A DNA stretch of 34,463 nucleotides from Alphaproteobacteria bacterium (GTDB lineage: Bacteria; Pseudomonadota; Alphaproteobacteria; M2410), in assembly GCA_030614785.1 (NCBI GenBank), contig JAUWTJ010000044.1, forward strand, positions 1-34,463, given 5' to 3'. Every line of letters starts with the position of its first letter. Within the stretch, counting starts at the first letter, position 1. The translations under genes were made by a program, and so were the position numbers. This document shows, piece by piece, positions 15,614 through 22,381 of this stretch. The notes under the pieces are model-generated. The model made no database searches, was not told where the DNA came from, and was given only the letters and a program-made list of their open reading frames with translations.

Positions 15614-16525
15614 GTGATCCTGATCAGAACCCTTATCGTTGCTCTTGCCTGTGCAACATTTTCACCCTCAGCTCTTGCAGCAGAACCGGGTTTTGACCCT
15701 GTCACCGAGGACGTCGTCGTGGTGGATCGACAGTTTCCGCCCACTTCCATCGAGGTCGCAATCGCAAGTGACGAGGCGACAATGCACGGGCTTCTGTATC
15801 TGACGCATGGCAAGGGCCCCCATCCGACCCTGGTTCTTCTGCATGGCTTTCCGGGATATGAGCTTAACCTGGACCTGGCCCAGGCGCTGCGCCGGGCAGG
15901 TTTTAACATTCTGACCTTCCACTACCGCGGCTCCTGGGGTTCCGAGGGCATCTTCTCCATTCTCAACGCACGCGATGATGTTGCCGCCGCCGTCCGGTTC
16001 CTGCGCGATCCCAGGAACCCGTCCGCAGCCCGCATTGACACGTCCCGCATTGGACTGGTCGGCCATGCGCTGGGCGGCTTCCTGGCGCTCGAGGCAGGCG
16101 CAATCGACCAGGATCTATCGTGTATCATCGCCCTAGCGCCAGCCAATATGGGTGTCATGGCGGAAGCGGCGCGCAGCGATCCGGAATACCGCGCCGCGCT
16201 TGAAGAGGAAAGCGGAAGACTTGGTCCGGTTAACGGCGTCAGCGGCGAAATCCTGGTGGCAGAGCTGCTGTCCCACCCCGAACTCAACGCAATCACCCTG
16301 GCACCTCAGCTTGCTCCGCGCCCTCTGCTGCTTGTCGGCGCCTCGAGCGACACGGTCCTGCCAAATGCGGTTTTTCACACGCCGCTCACCATCGCCTATC
16401 AGGCCCTTGAATGGCCGGCCCTGCGGGTCGTCCTGATGGACGGCGACCATTCCTTCTCCTGGAACCGCATTGCCCTCACACGCAAAGTGACCGACTGGGC
16501 ACAATCAAGCTGCGCTGCGGAGTGA
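15614..16525 (+). CDS. Exported alpha/beta-hydrolase-fold protein lacking the nucleophilic Ser
   Basis: A protein of 303 residues from a GTG start, with a Sec signal (ILIRTLIVALACATFSPSALAAEP, cleavage after ALA at about residue 22). The core is an alpha/beta hydrolase: oxyanion block LLHGFPGYE (75-83), strand and nucleophile elbow IGLVGHALGG (146-155), acid Asp246 in SSDTVLP, and His279 in GDHSFS. In the elbow the expected G-x-S-x-G reads G-H-A-L-G, with Ala152 encoded by GCG where Ser would be TCG. The Asp and His remain. This suggests a non-catalytic or altered member, or a single-base change. GTG 15614 has no clear SD, so the start is moderately sure. It is convergent with nothing and followed by the VOC gene. 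Confidence 0.85.
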   Translation: MILIRTLIVALACATFSPSALAAEPGFDPVTEDVVVVDRQFPPTSIEVAIASDEATMHGLLYLTHGKGPHPTLVLLHGFPGYELNLDLAQALRRAGFNILTFHYRGSWGSEGIFSILNARDDVAAAVRFLRDPRNPSAARIDTSRIGLVGHALGGFLALEAGAIDQDLSCIIALAPANMGVMAEAARSDPEYRAALEEESGRLGPVNGVSGEILVAELLSHPELNAITLAPQLAPRPLLLVGASSDTVLPNAVFHTPLTIAYQALEWPALRVVLMDGDHSFSWNRIALTRKVTDWAQSSCAAE

Positions 16526-16539
16526 CTCCCTAATTGTTC

Positions 16540-16567
16540 TTGCTTTGTTCTAACTGCCTGATAAACT
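16540..16567 (+). promoter_or_regulatory. Candidate promoter of the VOC and tag genes
   Basis: TTGCTT (16540-16545) and TAAACT (16562-16567) are separated by 16 bp and end 31 bp before the ATG at 16599. The tag gene follows the VOC gene by 39 bp and may be cotranscribed. Confidence 0.35.
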
Positions 16568-16598
16568 TCGCTGCAACGGTTTTGGCAAGGAGGCTTTG

Positions 16599-16979
16599 AT
16601 GTTTGATCATGTTTCAGTCGGGGTTGATGATCCTGGCAAGGCACGGGCGATTTATGACGGGGCTTTGGGCGCGCTTGGCCTGAAGGTGGTTTTTGAACAT
16701 GGTGATGTCGCTGTGGCCTATGGCACTGACCATCCATCATTTTGGGTGCAGAAGCCCGACGATCAAAAACCGGCCAGCAGCGGCAATGGCACGCATATTT
16801 GTTTCAAGGCCACGACACGCCGCGCGGTGCATGATTTTTATGATGCGGCGCTTAAAGGCGGCGCGGAAGATGCCGGGAAGCCTGGTCCAAGGCCTGACTA
16901 TACACCAACTTATTATGCAGCATTTTTCAGGGATGGAAACGGCAACAAGATCGAGGCCGTGTGTTATGCCGAGAGCTGA
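16599..16979 (+). CDS. VOC (glyoxalase/bleomycin-resistance) family protein
   Basis: I set the start at ATG 16599, 5 bp after AAGGAGG (16587-16593). A TTG one codon earlier is less likely. The product is 126 residues, a single vicinal-oxygen-chelate unit of two beta-alpha-beta-beta-beta modules. The likely metal ligands are H4 (MFDHVSVGV), H66 (GNGTHICFKA) and E119 (GNKIEAVCY). The C-terminal motif FFRDGNGNKIEAVCY is characteristic of the family. Substrates vary too widely (glyoxalase, dioxygenase, resistance) for a specific call. It precedes tag. Confidence 0.9.
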   Translation: MFDHVSVGVDDPGKARAIYDGALGALGLKVVFEHGDVAVAYGTDHPSFWVQKPDDQKPASSGNGTHICFKATTRRAVHDFYDAALKGGAEDAGKPGPRPDYTPTYYAAFFRDGNGNKIEAVCYAES

Positions 16980-17018
16980 TCTCCCGCCCTCATTATTCCC
17001 GAGCAGAAGGACCGTATC

Positions 17019-17612
17019 ATGACAAAATCGAAAGATACCCCTTCGGGCTGCACGTGGCCGGGCACCGACCCTTTCTATCTGGCCTATCACGATGAGGAAT
17101 GGGGGGTTCCGGAATATGATGATCAAGCTCTGTTTGAAAAACTGATACTGGACGGGTTTCAGGCCGGACTTTCATGGATCACGATCCTCAGAAAGCGAGA
17201 CAATTTCCGCAAGGCCTTCGACGGGTTTGAGCCTGAAAAAATCGTGCGCTACAAAGACGCCAAAGTGGAAAAGCTGCTGCAGAACGAGGGCATCATCCGC
17301 CATCGCGGCAAGATCGAGGCAACCATCGGCAATGCCAGGGCATGGACCGGGATCATGGAAAAAGAGGACGGGTTCTCCAACTATCTGTGGGACTTCGTCG
17401 ACGGCAAGCCACTGCAGAATCGCTGCGCCACCATGAAAGATGTTCCGGCTCAAACAGAGCTGTCCAAAGCCCTGTCGAAAGACCTGAAGGCACGCGGATT
17501 CAAGTTTTGCGGTCCAACCATCGTCTATGCCTTCATGCAGGCGGTCGGAATGGTCAATGACCATGTCGATAGCTGCCCGAGGCAAAAGGCCGTGGCCCGG
17601 CTCGCTCGGTGA
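17019..17612 (+). CDS. tag: DNA-3-methyladenine glycosylase I
   Basis: A protein of 197 residues closely following the Tag family. It has the opening CTWPGTDPFYLAYHDEEWGVP, the catalytic-site segment LFEKLILDGFQAGLSWITILRKR with the acidic residue in LFEKL, and the zinc snap residues C11, H24, H182 and C186 (HVDSC at the end). Tag removes 3-methyladenine from alkylated DNA in the cytoplasm. The length is close to that of E. coli Tag (187). The gene is downstream of a VOC gene. Immediately after the stop is a short direct repeat (ATCCGGAG twice, around 17612-17629). Confidence 0.95.
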   Translation: MTKSKDTPSGCTWPGTDPFYLAYHDEEWGVPEYDDQALFEKLILDGFQAGLSWITILRKRDNFRKAFDGFEPEKIVRYKDAKVEKLLQNEGIIRHRGKIEATIGNARAWTGIMEKEDGFSNYLWDFVDGKPLQNRCATMKDVPAQTELSKALSKDLKARGFKFCGPTIVYAFMQAVGMVNDHVDSCPRQKAVARLAR

Positions 17613-17653
17613 TCCGGAGATCCGGAGATCTTCGCGGCCTCCTATTCTTTGGC

Positions 17654-17682
17654 TTGGACGGAAACGAAAACTCGCCTAAACT
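17654..17682 (+). promoter_or_regulatory. Candidate promoter of the KAS III-type gene
   Basis: TTGGAC (17654-17659) and TAAACT (17677-17682) are 17 bp apart in the 124-bp gap upstream of the KAS III-type gene, leaving a 54-bp leader. Both hexamers are moderate matches, and TAAACT recurs in other gaps of the window. Confidence 0.3.
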
Positions 17683-17736
17683 CCTCCGAAAATCGGTCCC
17701 CGGGGCCGAACATGTACTTTCAGAGGGAAATCTACC

Positions 17737-18858
17737 TTGCATAATGTTGTCATCAGCGGAACCGGCCTGTTCACGCCGCCCCATTCCATCAGCAATGAAG
17801 AGCTGGTTACAGCCTTTAACGCCTATGTCGATCTCTTCAACGACGAGAATACCGAGGCCATAGCGGCGGGCGATGTCGAACCGCTGGAAAAGTCGAATGC
17901 TGCGTTCATTGAGAAGGCTTCGGGGGTCAAGAGCCGTTTCGTGATGAACAAGGAAGGGATCCTTGATCCCACACGCATGTGTCCCAACATCCCTGCGAGA
18001 GCCGATGATGAACTCTCGGTGCTTGCCGAAATTGCTGTCGCAGCGGCGAAAGACGCCCTGGCGAATGCGGGGCGTACAGGGGCAGACATAGATGGAATTC
18101 TGTGCGGCGCTTCCAATATGCAGCGCGCCTATCCGGCCATCGCCGTCGAGGTTCAACTGGCACTTGGTGCCACAGGCTTCGGCTTTGACATGAACGTTGC
18201 GTGTTCCTCCGCCACCTTTGCGATACAGGCCGGGGCTGATATGATCCGGGCGGGGTCAGCGCGGCGCATACTGATTGTCAACCCGGAGATCTGTTCGGGT
18301 CACCTCAACTTCCGGGACCGCGATAGCCACTTCATCTTTGGCGATGTCGCCACTGCTATTCTGCTTGAAAATGCCGAAGATGCGGATAAGGATGAGCGCT
18401 GGGATATTCTGGGCACGAAGCTGATTACACAATTCTCCAACAATATTCGCAATAACTTTGGCTTCCTCAATCGCACCGCGCCGGAAGACACCAACGTTGC
18501 GGACAAGCTCTTTGTGCAGCAGGGCCGCAAAGTCTTCAAGGAAGTCATCCCAATGGTATCGGAACTCATTCAGACCCACATGGGTGAGCTTGGCCTCGAT
18601 CCGCAGGACGCCAAACGCATCTGGCTGCATCAGGCCAACATTAACATGAATGAGATGATTGCCCGCAAGGTGCTTGGCCGCTCGATTGACGCAGAATCGA
18701 CCCCGACCATTCTTGATGAATATGCCAACACCTCATCAGCCGGGTCGGTCATTGCGTTCCACAAGCATTCGCGAGACCTGCCACCCGGCAGTCTTGGTCT
18801 TATGTGCTCGTTCGGAGCGGGCTATTCGGCAGGCTCGGTCATACTACGCAAGCACTGA
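17737..18858 (+). CDS. 3-oxoacyl-ACP synthase III (FabH/KAS III) family protein
   Basis: A protein of 373 residues from TTG 17737, with SD-like AGAGGGAAA upstream. The TTG start fits because the family N-terminus (VVISGTGLFTPP) follows immediately. The KAS III triad is complete: Cys156 in NVACSSATF, His298 in LHQANINM, and Asn331 in YANTSSAGS. It is longer than housekeeping FabH (about 320) and has an insert at residues 25-70 typical of the extended KAS III group seen in proteobacteria, such as the PA3286-like enzymes. Those condense acyl-CoA or acyl-ACP with malonyl-ACP. It is probably not the main FabH, since no fab or acpP genes are adjacent. It is convergent with the universal stress gene, with 7 bp between stops. 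Confidence 0.9.
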   Translation: MHNVVISGTGLFTPPHSISNEELVTAFNAYVDLFNDENTEAIAAGDVEPLEKSNAAFIEKASGVKSRFVMNKEGILDPTRMCPNIPARADDELSVLAEIAVAAAKDALANAGRTGADIDGILCGASNMQRAYPAIAVEVQLALGATGFGFDMNVACSSATFAIQAGADMIRAGSARRILIVNPEICSGHLNFRDRDSHFIFGDVATAILLENAEDADKDERWDILGTKLITQFSNNIRNNFGFLNRTAPEDTNVADKLFVQQGRKVFKEVIPMVSELIQTHMGELGLDPQDAKRIWLHQANINMNEMIARKVLGRSIDAESTPTILDEYANTSSAGSVIAFHKHSRDLPPGSLGLMCSFGAGYSAGSVILRKH

Positions 18859-18865
18859 CAATTGG

Positions 18866-19744
18866 CTAATGCGCCATGAAGACAGGGAATTTTGCCTCGT
18901 GCAGAACCTGACGCGTCGCGCCGCCAAAGATGAATTCGCGGACGCGGCTGTGACCATAGGCCCCCATGACCAGAAGGTCGGCGCCGGAGTCTGCAAAATC
19001 CCGCAATATAATATCACCGGCGTTTTTTGATTTGTCGATCGTGATCCGGGTTTCCGCCTTGATCCCGTGACAGGCAAGATAGGCCAGGGGCAGAGCGAGC
19101 TCGGCCTTTGCGGACGCCTCGTCGTCGGCGATCATGGCCACCTCAACCTTGTCGGCAAAGGGCAGGAACCCTCGTGCCTGACGGATTGCAGAAGCCGCCT
19201 CATGGCCCGAGTTCCAGGCAATAACAATGTGGGAGCCGATACTTTCCACAGGATCCTCTGGCGCGATCAAAAATGGCCGCCGGCACCCGATCAGGAGGTC
19301 GGGCAGGACATTTGCCAGCTCCGACGTCACTCCCTGGGCCGGGTGCGTATAAACAACAAGATCCGTCAACTGACTTTCTTGCTGCAACACCGCAAATAAT
19401 GGACCCTTGGCCTGATGGAAGGAGATCGACGGCTGATCGCAAACTTCGCCGTGTTTCGTGATGGGCAGTCCCGCCGCCTCCGCTACGGAAACCACATTCT
19501 TGCGTGCCTTTTCTGCCAGTTCATCGCCGGCACTGTCGACCGCTTCAAGAATGTCCTGAGCGACGATCCCACTATATCCCTCTCCCATGACGGGCAGGAA
19601 TTCGGCGGCATCCGCTCGGACAATCAGCGCATCGATATGGGCACCAACCCGGCGAGCGATCTGCACGGCAGTTTTCAGGGTGGATTTATCACACTCCCGG
19701 CCAACGACCGGAACCAACATACGGCGAATAGACATCTGCAGCAC
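18866..19744 (-). CDS. Tandem universal stress protein (two UspA domains)
   Basis: A protein of 292 residues with two UspA units. The first (residues 5-150) is degenerate and lacks an obvious G-2x-G-9x-G loop. The second (about 170-292) ends with MGAYGHSRVREFIFGGATRQVL, a proper ATP-binding loop. Proteins of this type act in the cytoplasm in stress or growth-arrest survival. This mixed organisation (one degenerate, one complete domain) is common in alphaproteobacterial Usp proteins. Start codons at 19744 and at the M four codons in (MSIRRMLVPV) are both possible; the latter begins directly at the first strand. Confidence 0.9.
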   Translation of the reverse strand: MLQMSIRRMLVPVVGRECDKSTLKTAVQIARRVGAHIDALIVRADAAEFLPVMGEGYSGIVAQDILEAVDSAGDELAEKARKNVVSVAEAAGLPITKHGEVCDQPSISFHQAKGPLFAVLQQESQLTDLVVYTHPAQGVTSELANVLPDLLIGCRRPFLIAPEDPVESIGSHIVIAWNSGHEAASAIRQARGFLPFADKVEVAMIADDEASAKAELALPLAYLACHGIKAETRITIDKSKNAGDIILRDFADSGADLLVMGAYGHSRVREFIFGGATRQVLHEAKFPVFMAH

Positions 19745-19859
19745 CTTTCATTCCAAACCAATGAATAAACTGGCATACCTCAAGCGCTAAAGGTGTGGAT
19801 TTAGCCTGCCGATGTCAACAGCCAACCGGCATAATGCGTCAATATACCCCTCGCAATAT

Positions 19860-19936
19860 GCGGCGGCCAAATGGCGGTGCCTGGGGATTCACCGGGGATT
19901 CAATCGTCTTATTTTCATGCGTTTATTGGCCGCCGC
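19860..19936. repeat. 11-bp inverted repeat enclosing a 9-bp direct repeat, upstream of the HD/NAD regulator genes
   Basis: GCGGCGGCCAA (19860-19870) and its complement TTGGCCGCCGC (19926-19936) are separated by 55 nt. Inside, GGGGATTCA occurs twice, at 19883-19891 and 19894-19902, 11 bp apart, each holding a GATTC. The 300-bp gap 19745-20045 shows no convincing gene. The dyad could fold a stable leader hairpin or be a binding region for the genes on either side. Confidence 0.5.
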
Positions 19937-19976
19937 CAGCCGACCCTGACCTCGAACGACACAGGACTGCCCCGCG

Positions 19977-20003
19977 TTGCCTCGGCACCACAAAAAGTAT
20001 AAA
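19977..20003 (+). promoter_or_regulatory. Weak candidate promoter of the HD-nadQ pair
   Basis: TTGCCT (19977-19982) and TATAAA (19998-20003) are 15 bp apart, a short spacing. TATAAA is a good -10 match and lies 43 bp before the HD gene ATG. It would start transcription of the HD gene and the overlapping NAD regulator. Confidence 0.3.
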
Positions 20004-20045
20004 ACGCCCTTGTCGATACCAAACACAGGTTCAAGATCCCCGTTT

Positions 20046-20753
20046 ATGGCCCAATCAGGACGAACTCTGGCAAGGAAGACGCCATCATCTGCTCGCAAAG
20101 CGGCGGCCGAGGCTCCGCGTGCCTGGCAGCGCATGCTGAGCGGGCGGCGCCTTGACCTGCTCGACCCCTCGCCTTTTGATGTCGAGCTTGAGGACATTGC
20201 GCATGGCCTATCGCGTGTTGCGCGCTGGAATGGCCAAACGTCGGGTGCAAATCCCTATTCGGTCGCCGAGCATTCTCTGCTGGTTGAAGTTCTTGTGAAT
20301 GAGTTCAAGCCGGGACTGGATACAAAGTGGCGACTGGCAGCCCTGCTTCATGACGCGCCGGAATATGTGGTGGGTGATCTTATCAGCCCGTTCAAGGCGG
20401 CGGTCGGACTTGACTACAAAGCGCTTGAACACCGGCTCATGGCCGCTATTCATCTCAGATTTTCGCTTCCCTCCGGACTGCCTCAGCAAATTGAGAAATT
20501 GATCAAGCGCGCCGACCTTGCTTCGGCTTATCTTGAAGCCACGACGCTGGCGGGTTTTTCTGAGGAGGAGGCTAATAAAGTCTTCAAGAGGCCGCGCCTC
20601 GCCGAGAACCTGTGGCAGAGGCTTGCGCCCAAACCCGTCACCGCCAATCGCGCGAAAGCGGCGTTCATCGATCGGGCCAATGATCTTCTTGCACAAATGT
20701 CCGGACAGAAGGGTCCACCAGCCGGCGCAGGCGAAGGAGGACCGCGTGGCTGA
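20046..20753 (+). CDS. HD-domain phosphohydrolase resembling YfbR 5'-deoxynucleotidase
   Basis: I start at ATG 20046 (235 residues); an upstream in-frame ATG exists, but the 23 extra residues do not look conserved. The HD motif set is H76 (SVAEHSLLV), H102-D103 (ALLHDAPEYVVGDLISPFK) and D157 (IKRADLASAYLEA). The block AEHS, then LHDAPEYVVGDL followed by a Pro-Phe-Lys, is the YfbR pattern, where the enzyme removes phosphate from deoxynucleoside monophosphates. The stop overlaps the GTG start of the NAD regulator by 8 bp, so both are translated together. A role in nucleotide or NAD breakdown fits this pairing, but the substrate is not shown by the sequence. Confidence 0.85.
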   Translation: MAQSGRTLARKTPSSARKAAAEAPRAWQRMLSGRRLDLLDPSPFDVELEDIAHGLSRVARWNGQTSGANPYSVAEHSLLVEVLVNEFKPGLDTKWRLAALLHDAPEYVVGDLISPFKAAVGLDYKALEHRLMAAIHLRFSLPSGLPQQIEKLIKRADLASAYLEATTLAGFSEEEANKVFKRPRLAENLWQRLAPKPVTANRAKAAFIDRANDLLAQMSGQKGPPAGAGEGGPRG

Positions 20754-21747
20754 TCAGGACAGACGTCAGGCGGAGCATAGTACCGTCATCATGGAGCTTA
20801 ATGCCGCCATTGTAACGGTGCGCGATGACACACCGCTCGTCCTTGTCGTGCGAGAAAAACAACCTGGCTCGAACGAGACAAGCGAAACGACCTTCGGACT
20901 TCCCTATGGTCCCTTTGAGCCGATCCGTGACCGAACCCTTGAACTGGGAATGCGGCGCTGGGTGGAAGAACAGACCGAGCTGGAAATGGGATACTTCGAA
21001 CAGCTCTATACATTTGGCGACCGGGGGCGGCATTCCGGACCGGATGACCAGGACCGCTTTGTCTCGGTTGGCTATCTTGCTCTTACTGATCGCGCTACAG
21101 ACAGCGCTCTGCCCGATGCCGTATGGCGATCCTGGTATGATTTTTTTCCATGGGAAGATCATCGCGGAGGGTTTCCGGAGATGGTTGATGACGTCATCCG
21201 CCCCGCCCTTCAGACCTGGGCCGCAGCAGCAGAGTCAGATCCCCTGCGCAGTCAAAGGCGTGACCGCGTGAAGCTTTGCTTTGGGGCAAAGAATGTTGCG
21301 TGGGATGATGAAAAGATACTCGAGCGCTATGAACTTCTCTACGAAGCTGATCTTGTGACGGAAGCCTCTCGCGATGAAGATTTGCCGCAGCAGGGCGAAA
21401 GTCACGCCATTGGCATGGCTATGCGCTTTGACCACAGACGGATTCTGGCAACCGCGATGGGCAGGCTCCGGGGAAAGCTCAAATATCGTCCGGTTATTTT
21501 TGAACTTATGCTGGACACTTTCACCCTGCTGGAACTGCAGCGGACCATTGAGGCTATTGCCGGCGTCCATTTACACAAGCAGAACTTCAGGCGTCTTGTG
21601 GCAACAAGTGGACTGGTGGAAAACACCGGTACAATCAGTGCACAAACCATAGGCAGACCCGCTCAGCTTTTCCGCTTTCGGCGTGAAGTCTTGCAGGAAC
21701 GTGTCGCTCCTGGCGTCCGCATGCCGTCACCCCGAGGTCGGCGTTAG
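20746..21747 (+). CDS. nadQ: Nudix/winged-helix NAD biosynthesis regulator (NadQ/NrtR type)
   Basis: The start is GTG 20746, with GAAGGAGGA at 20733-20741 (333 residues); a longer frame opens upstream but lies inside the HD gene. Residues about 16-160 form a Nudix-like domain with a degraded Nudix box: after GPFEPI the conserved Glu is Arg, and the REUxEExG core reads RRWVEEQT, so hydrolysis is unlikely and ligand sensing more so. Residues 250-315 form a winged helix (LMLDTFTLLELQRTIEAI, HLHKQNFRRLVATSGLVE, GRPAQLFRF). Regulators with this layout control NAD synthesis: NrtR, and in alphaproteobacteria the longer NadQ-type. nadA and nadC lie just downstream behind two dyads that suit such a repressor. 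The exact NadQ name rests on family and context. Confidence 0.82.
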   Translation: MADQDRRQAEHSTVIMELNAAIVTVRDDTPLVLVVREKQPGSNETSETTFGLPYGPFEPIRDRTLELGMRRWVEEQTELEMGYFEQLYTFGDRGRHSGPDDQDRFVSVGYLALTDRATDSALPDAVWRSWYDFFPWEDHRGGFPEMVDDVIRPALQTWAAAAESDPLRSQRRDRVKLCFGAKNVAWDDEKILERYELLYEADLVTEASRDEDLPQQGESHAIGMAMRFDHRRILATAMGRLRGKLKYRPVIFELMLDTFTLLELQRTIEAIAGVHLHKQNFRRLVATSGLVENTGTISAQTIGRPAQLFRFRREVLQERVAPGVRMPSPRGRR

Positions 21748-22085
21748 TCGTTCCCGATTGGGAACTCTACAAAGCCAAGTCCCTGCATCCTTTCAAGGTC
21801 ACCTGATTCAATTGAGAGAATATGCACCCGACCTGTCGCTGCGCCGCACATGGCAACCCGCTTGCGCCCGTCATGTCCCGTGCGGGCACTGAAAACGTCA
21901 ATATCAGCGGCTTCGACCTCCGCGACGCTTTCCGCCAGCGTGATTGCCGGACCGTCGCCGCATTGTACCGAGCCATCAGCGCGTGACACCTCCACAAGAT
22001 CTGCGCCAGCGGGCGGCGGTGTTTCAGCGCTGGCTATGGAAAGCAGAACGATACACATTGCGATACACGTGAAAAATATCCGCAT
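21744..22085 (-). CDS. Small predicted exported protein, function unknown
   Basis: I start at ATG 22085 (113 residues), which gives a clean Sec signal (MRIFFTCIAMCIVLLSIASA, cleavage before ETPP) and an AGGA about 5 bp upstream. A longer frame upstream has no such quality. After a Pro-rich start, the mature part has two Cys (VQCGDGPAI and VAMCGAATG) that could pair in the periplasm, with beta-like segments AADIDVFSA and VHILSIES. I recognise no family. The stop overlaps the end of nadQ by 4 bp on the opposite strand. Confidence 0.6.
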   Translation of the reverse strand: MRIFFTCIAMCIVLLSIASAETPPPAGADLVEVSRADGSVQCGDGPAITLAESVAEVEAADIDVFSARTGHDGRKRVAMCGAATGRVHILSIESGDLERMQGLGFVEFPIGND

Positions 22086-22267
22086 AATATCCTCATCACC
22101 CTTGTTGGAACCCCGTTTCCCCGGGTTCAGTTCCTTGATACAAGCCCTTCGACACCGCCATTTGGACGGCCAATTCGGGCGGGATTTGGGCGCAATTGGG
22201 GTGATTTGAGAACTGTGACGGTCGGACACAACGACGCATCAAGCTGCGCCGCCAATAATTTTCGTAT

Positions 22268-22306
22268 TTTTTTCTTGACCTGAGTAATGCTCAAACATAG
22301 CATAAG
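22268..22306 (+). promoter_or_regulatory. Upstream copy (A) of a 39-bp nadA operator/promoter module
   Basis: Copy A has a T-tract, TTGACC (22275-22280), then ATGCTCA and AGCATA arms (dyad region 22286-22304), then AAG. It matches copy B at 22334-22372 at 30 of 39 positions, with all arm bases kept and the centre diverged. TTGACC, 17 bp and TAGCAT could serve as a promoter. Confidence 0.65.
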
Positions 22307-22311
22307 TCCAT

Positions 22312-22339
22312 CCTGCCCCGATTTCGGGACGGGTTTTTT
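22312..22339 (+). terminator. Intrinsic terminator/attenuator between the two operator copies
   Basis: CCTGCCCCG (22312-22320), loop ATTT, and CGGGACGGG (22325-22333) form a 9-bp stem with one mismatch and one G-U pair, followed directly by six T (22334-22339). It is oriented toward nadA and lies 42 bp before its ATG. It could stop transcripts starting at the upstream copy A or read-through from nadQ. Confidence 0.65.
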
Positions 22340-22372
22340 CCTGACCTGATATATGCTCACTGTGAGCATAAG
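22334..22372 (+). promoter_or_regulatory. nadA: Downstream copy (B) with a perfect 19-bp dyad, nadA operator
   Basis: TATGCTCAC-T-GTGAGCATA (22352-22370) is a perfect dyad with 9-bp arms around one T. It is preceded by CTGACC (22341-22346) and followed at once by the nadA Shine-Dalgarno AAGGAGA. The likely binder is the NadQ/NrtR-type regulator encoded 0.6 kb upstream. Occupancy would also cover the leader next to the ribosome binding site. Confidence 0.7.
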
Positions 22373-22381
22373 GAGACAGCA

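Noticed and set aside
17612-17629. Direct repeat ATCCGGAG after tag as a mobile-element target duplication
   Set aside because: The copies are adjacent with nothing inserted between them, so it is more likely a simple sequence duplication.
19889-20197. Minus-strand frame of 102 codons upstream of the HD gene
   Set aside because: Low-complexity translation, overlapping the HD gene start, no SD or family features.
22312-22339. NAD-responsive riboswitch in the nadA leader
   Set aside because: The leader shows a simple terminator stem between two DNA dyads and is too short and plain for a known NAD riboswitch fold.
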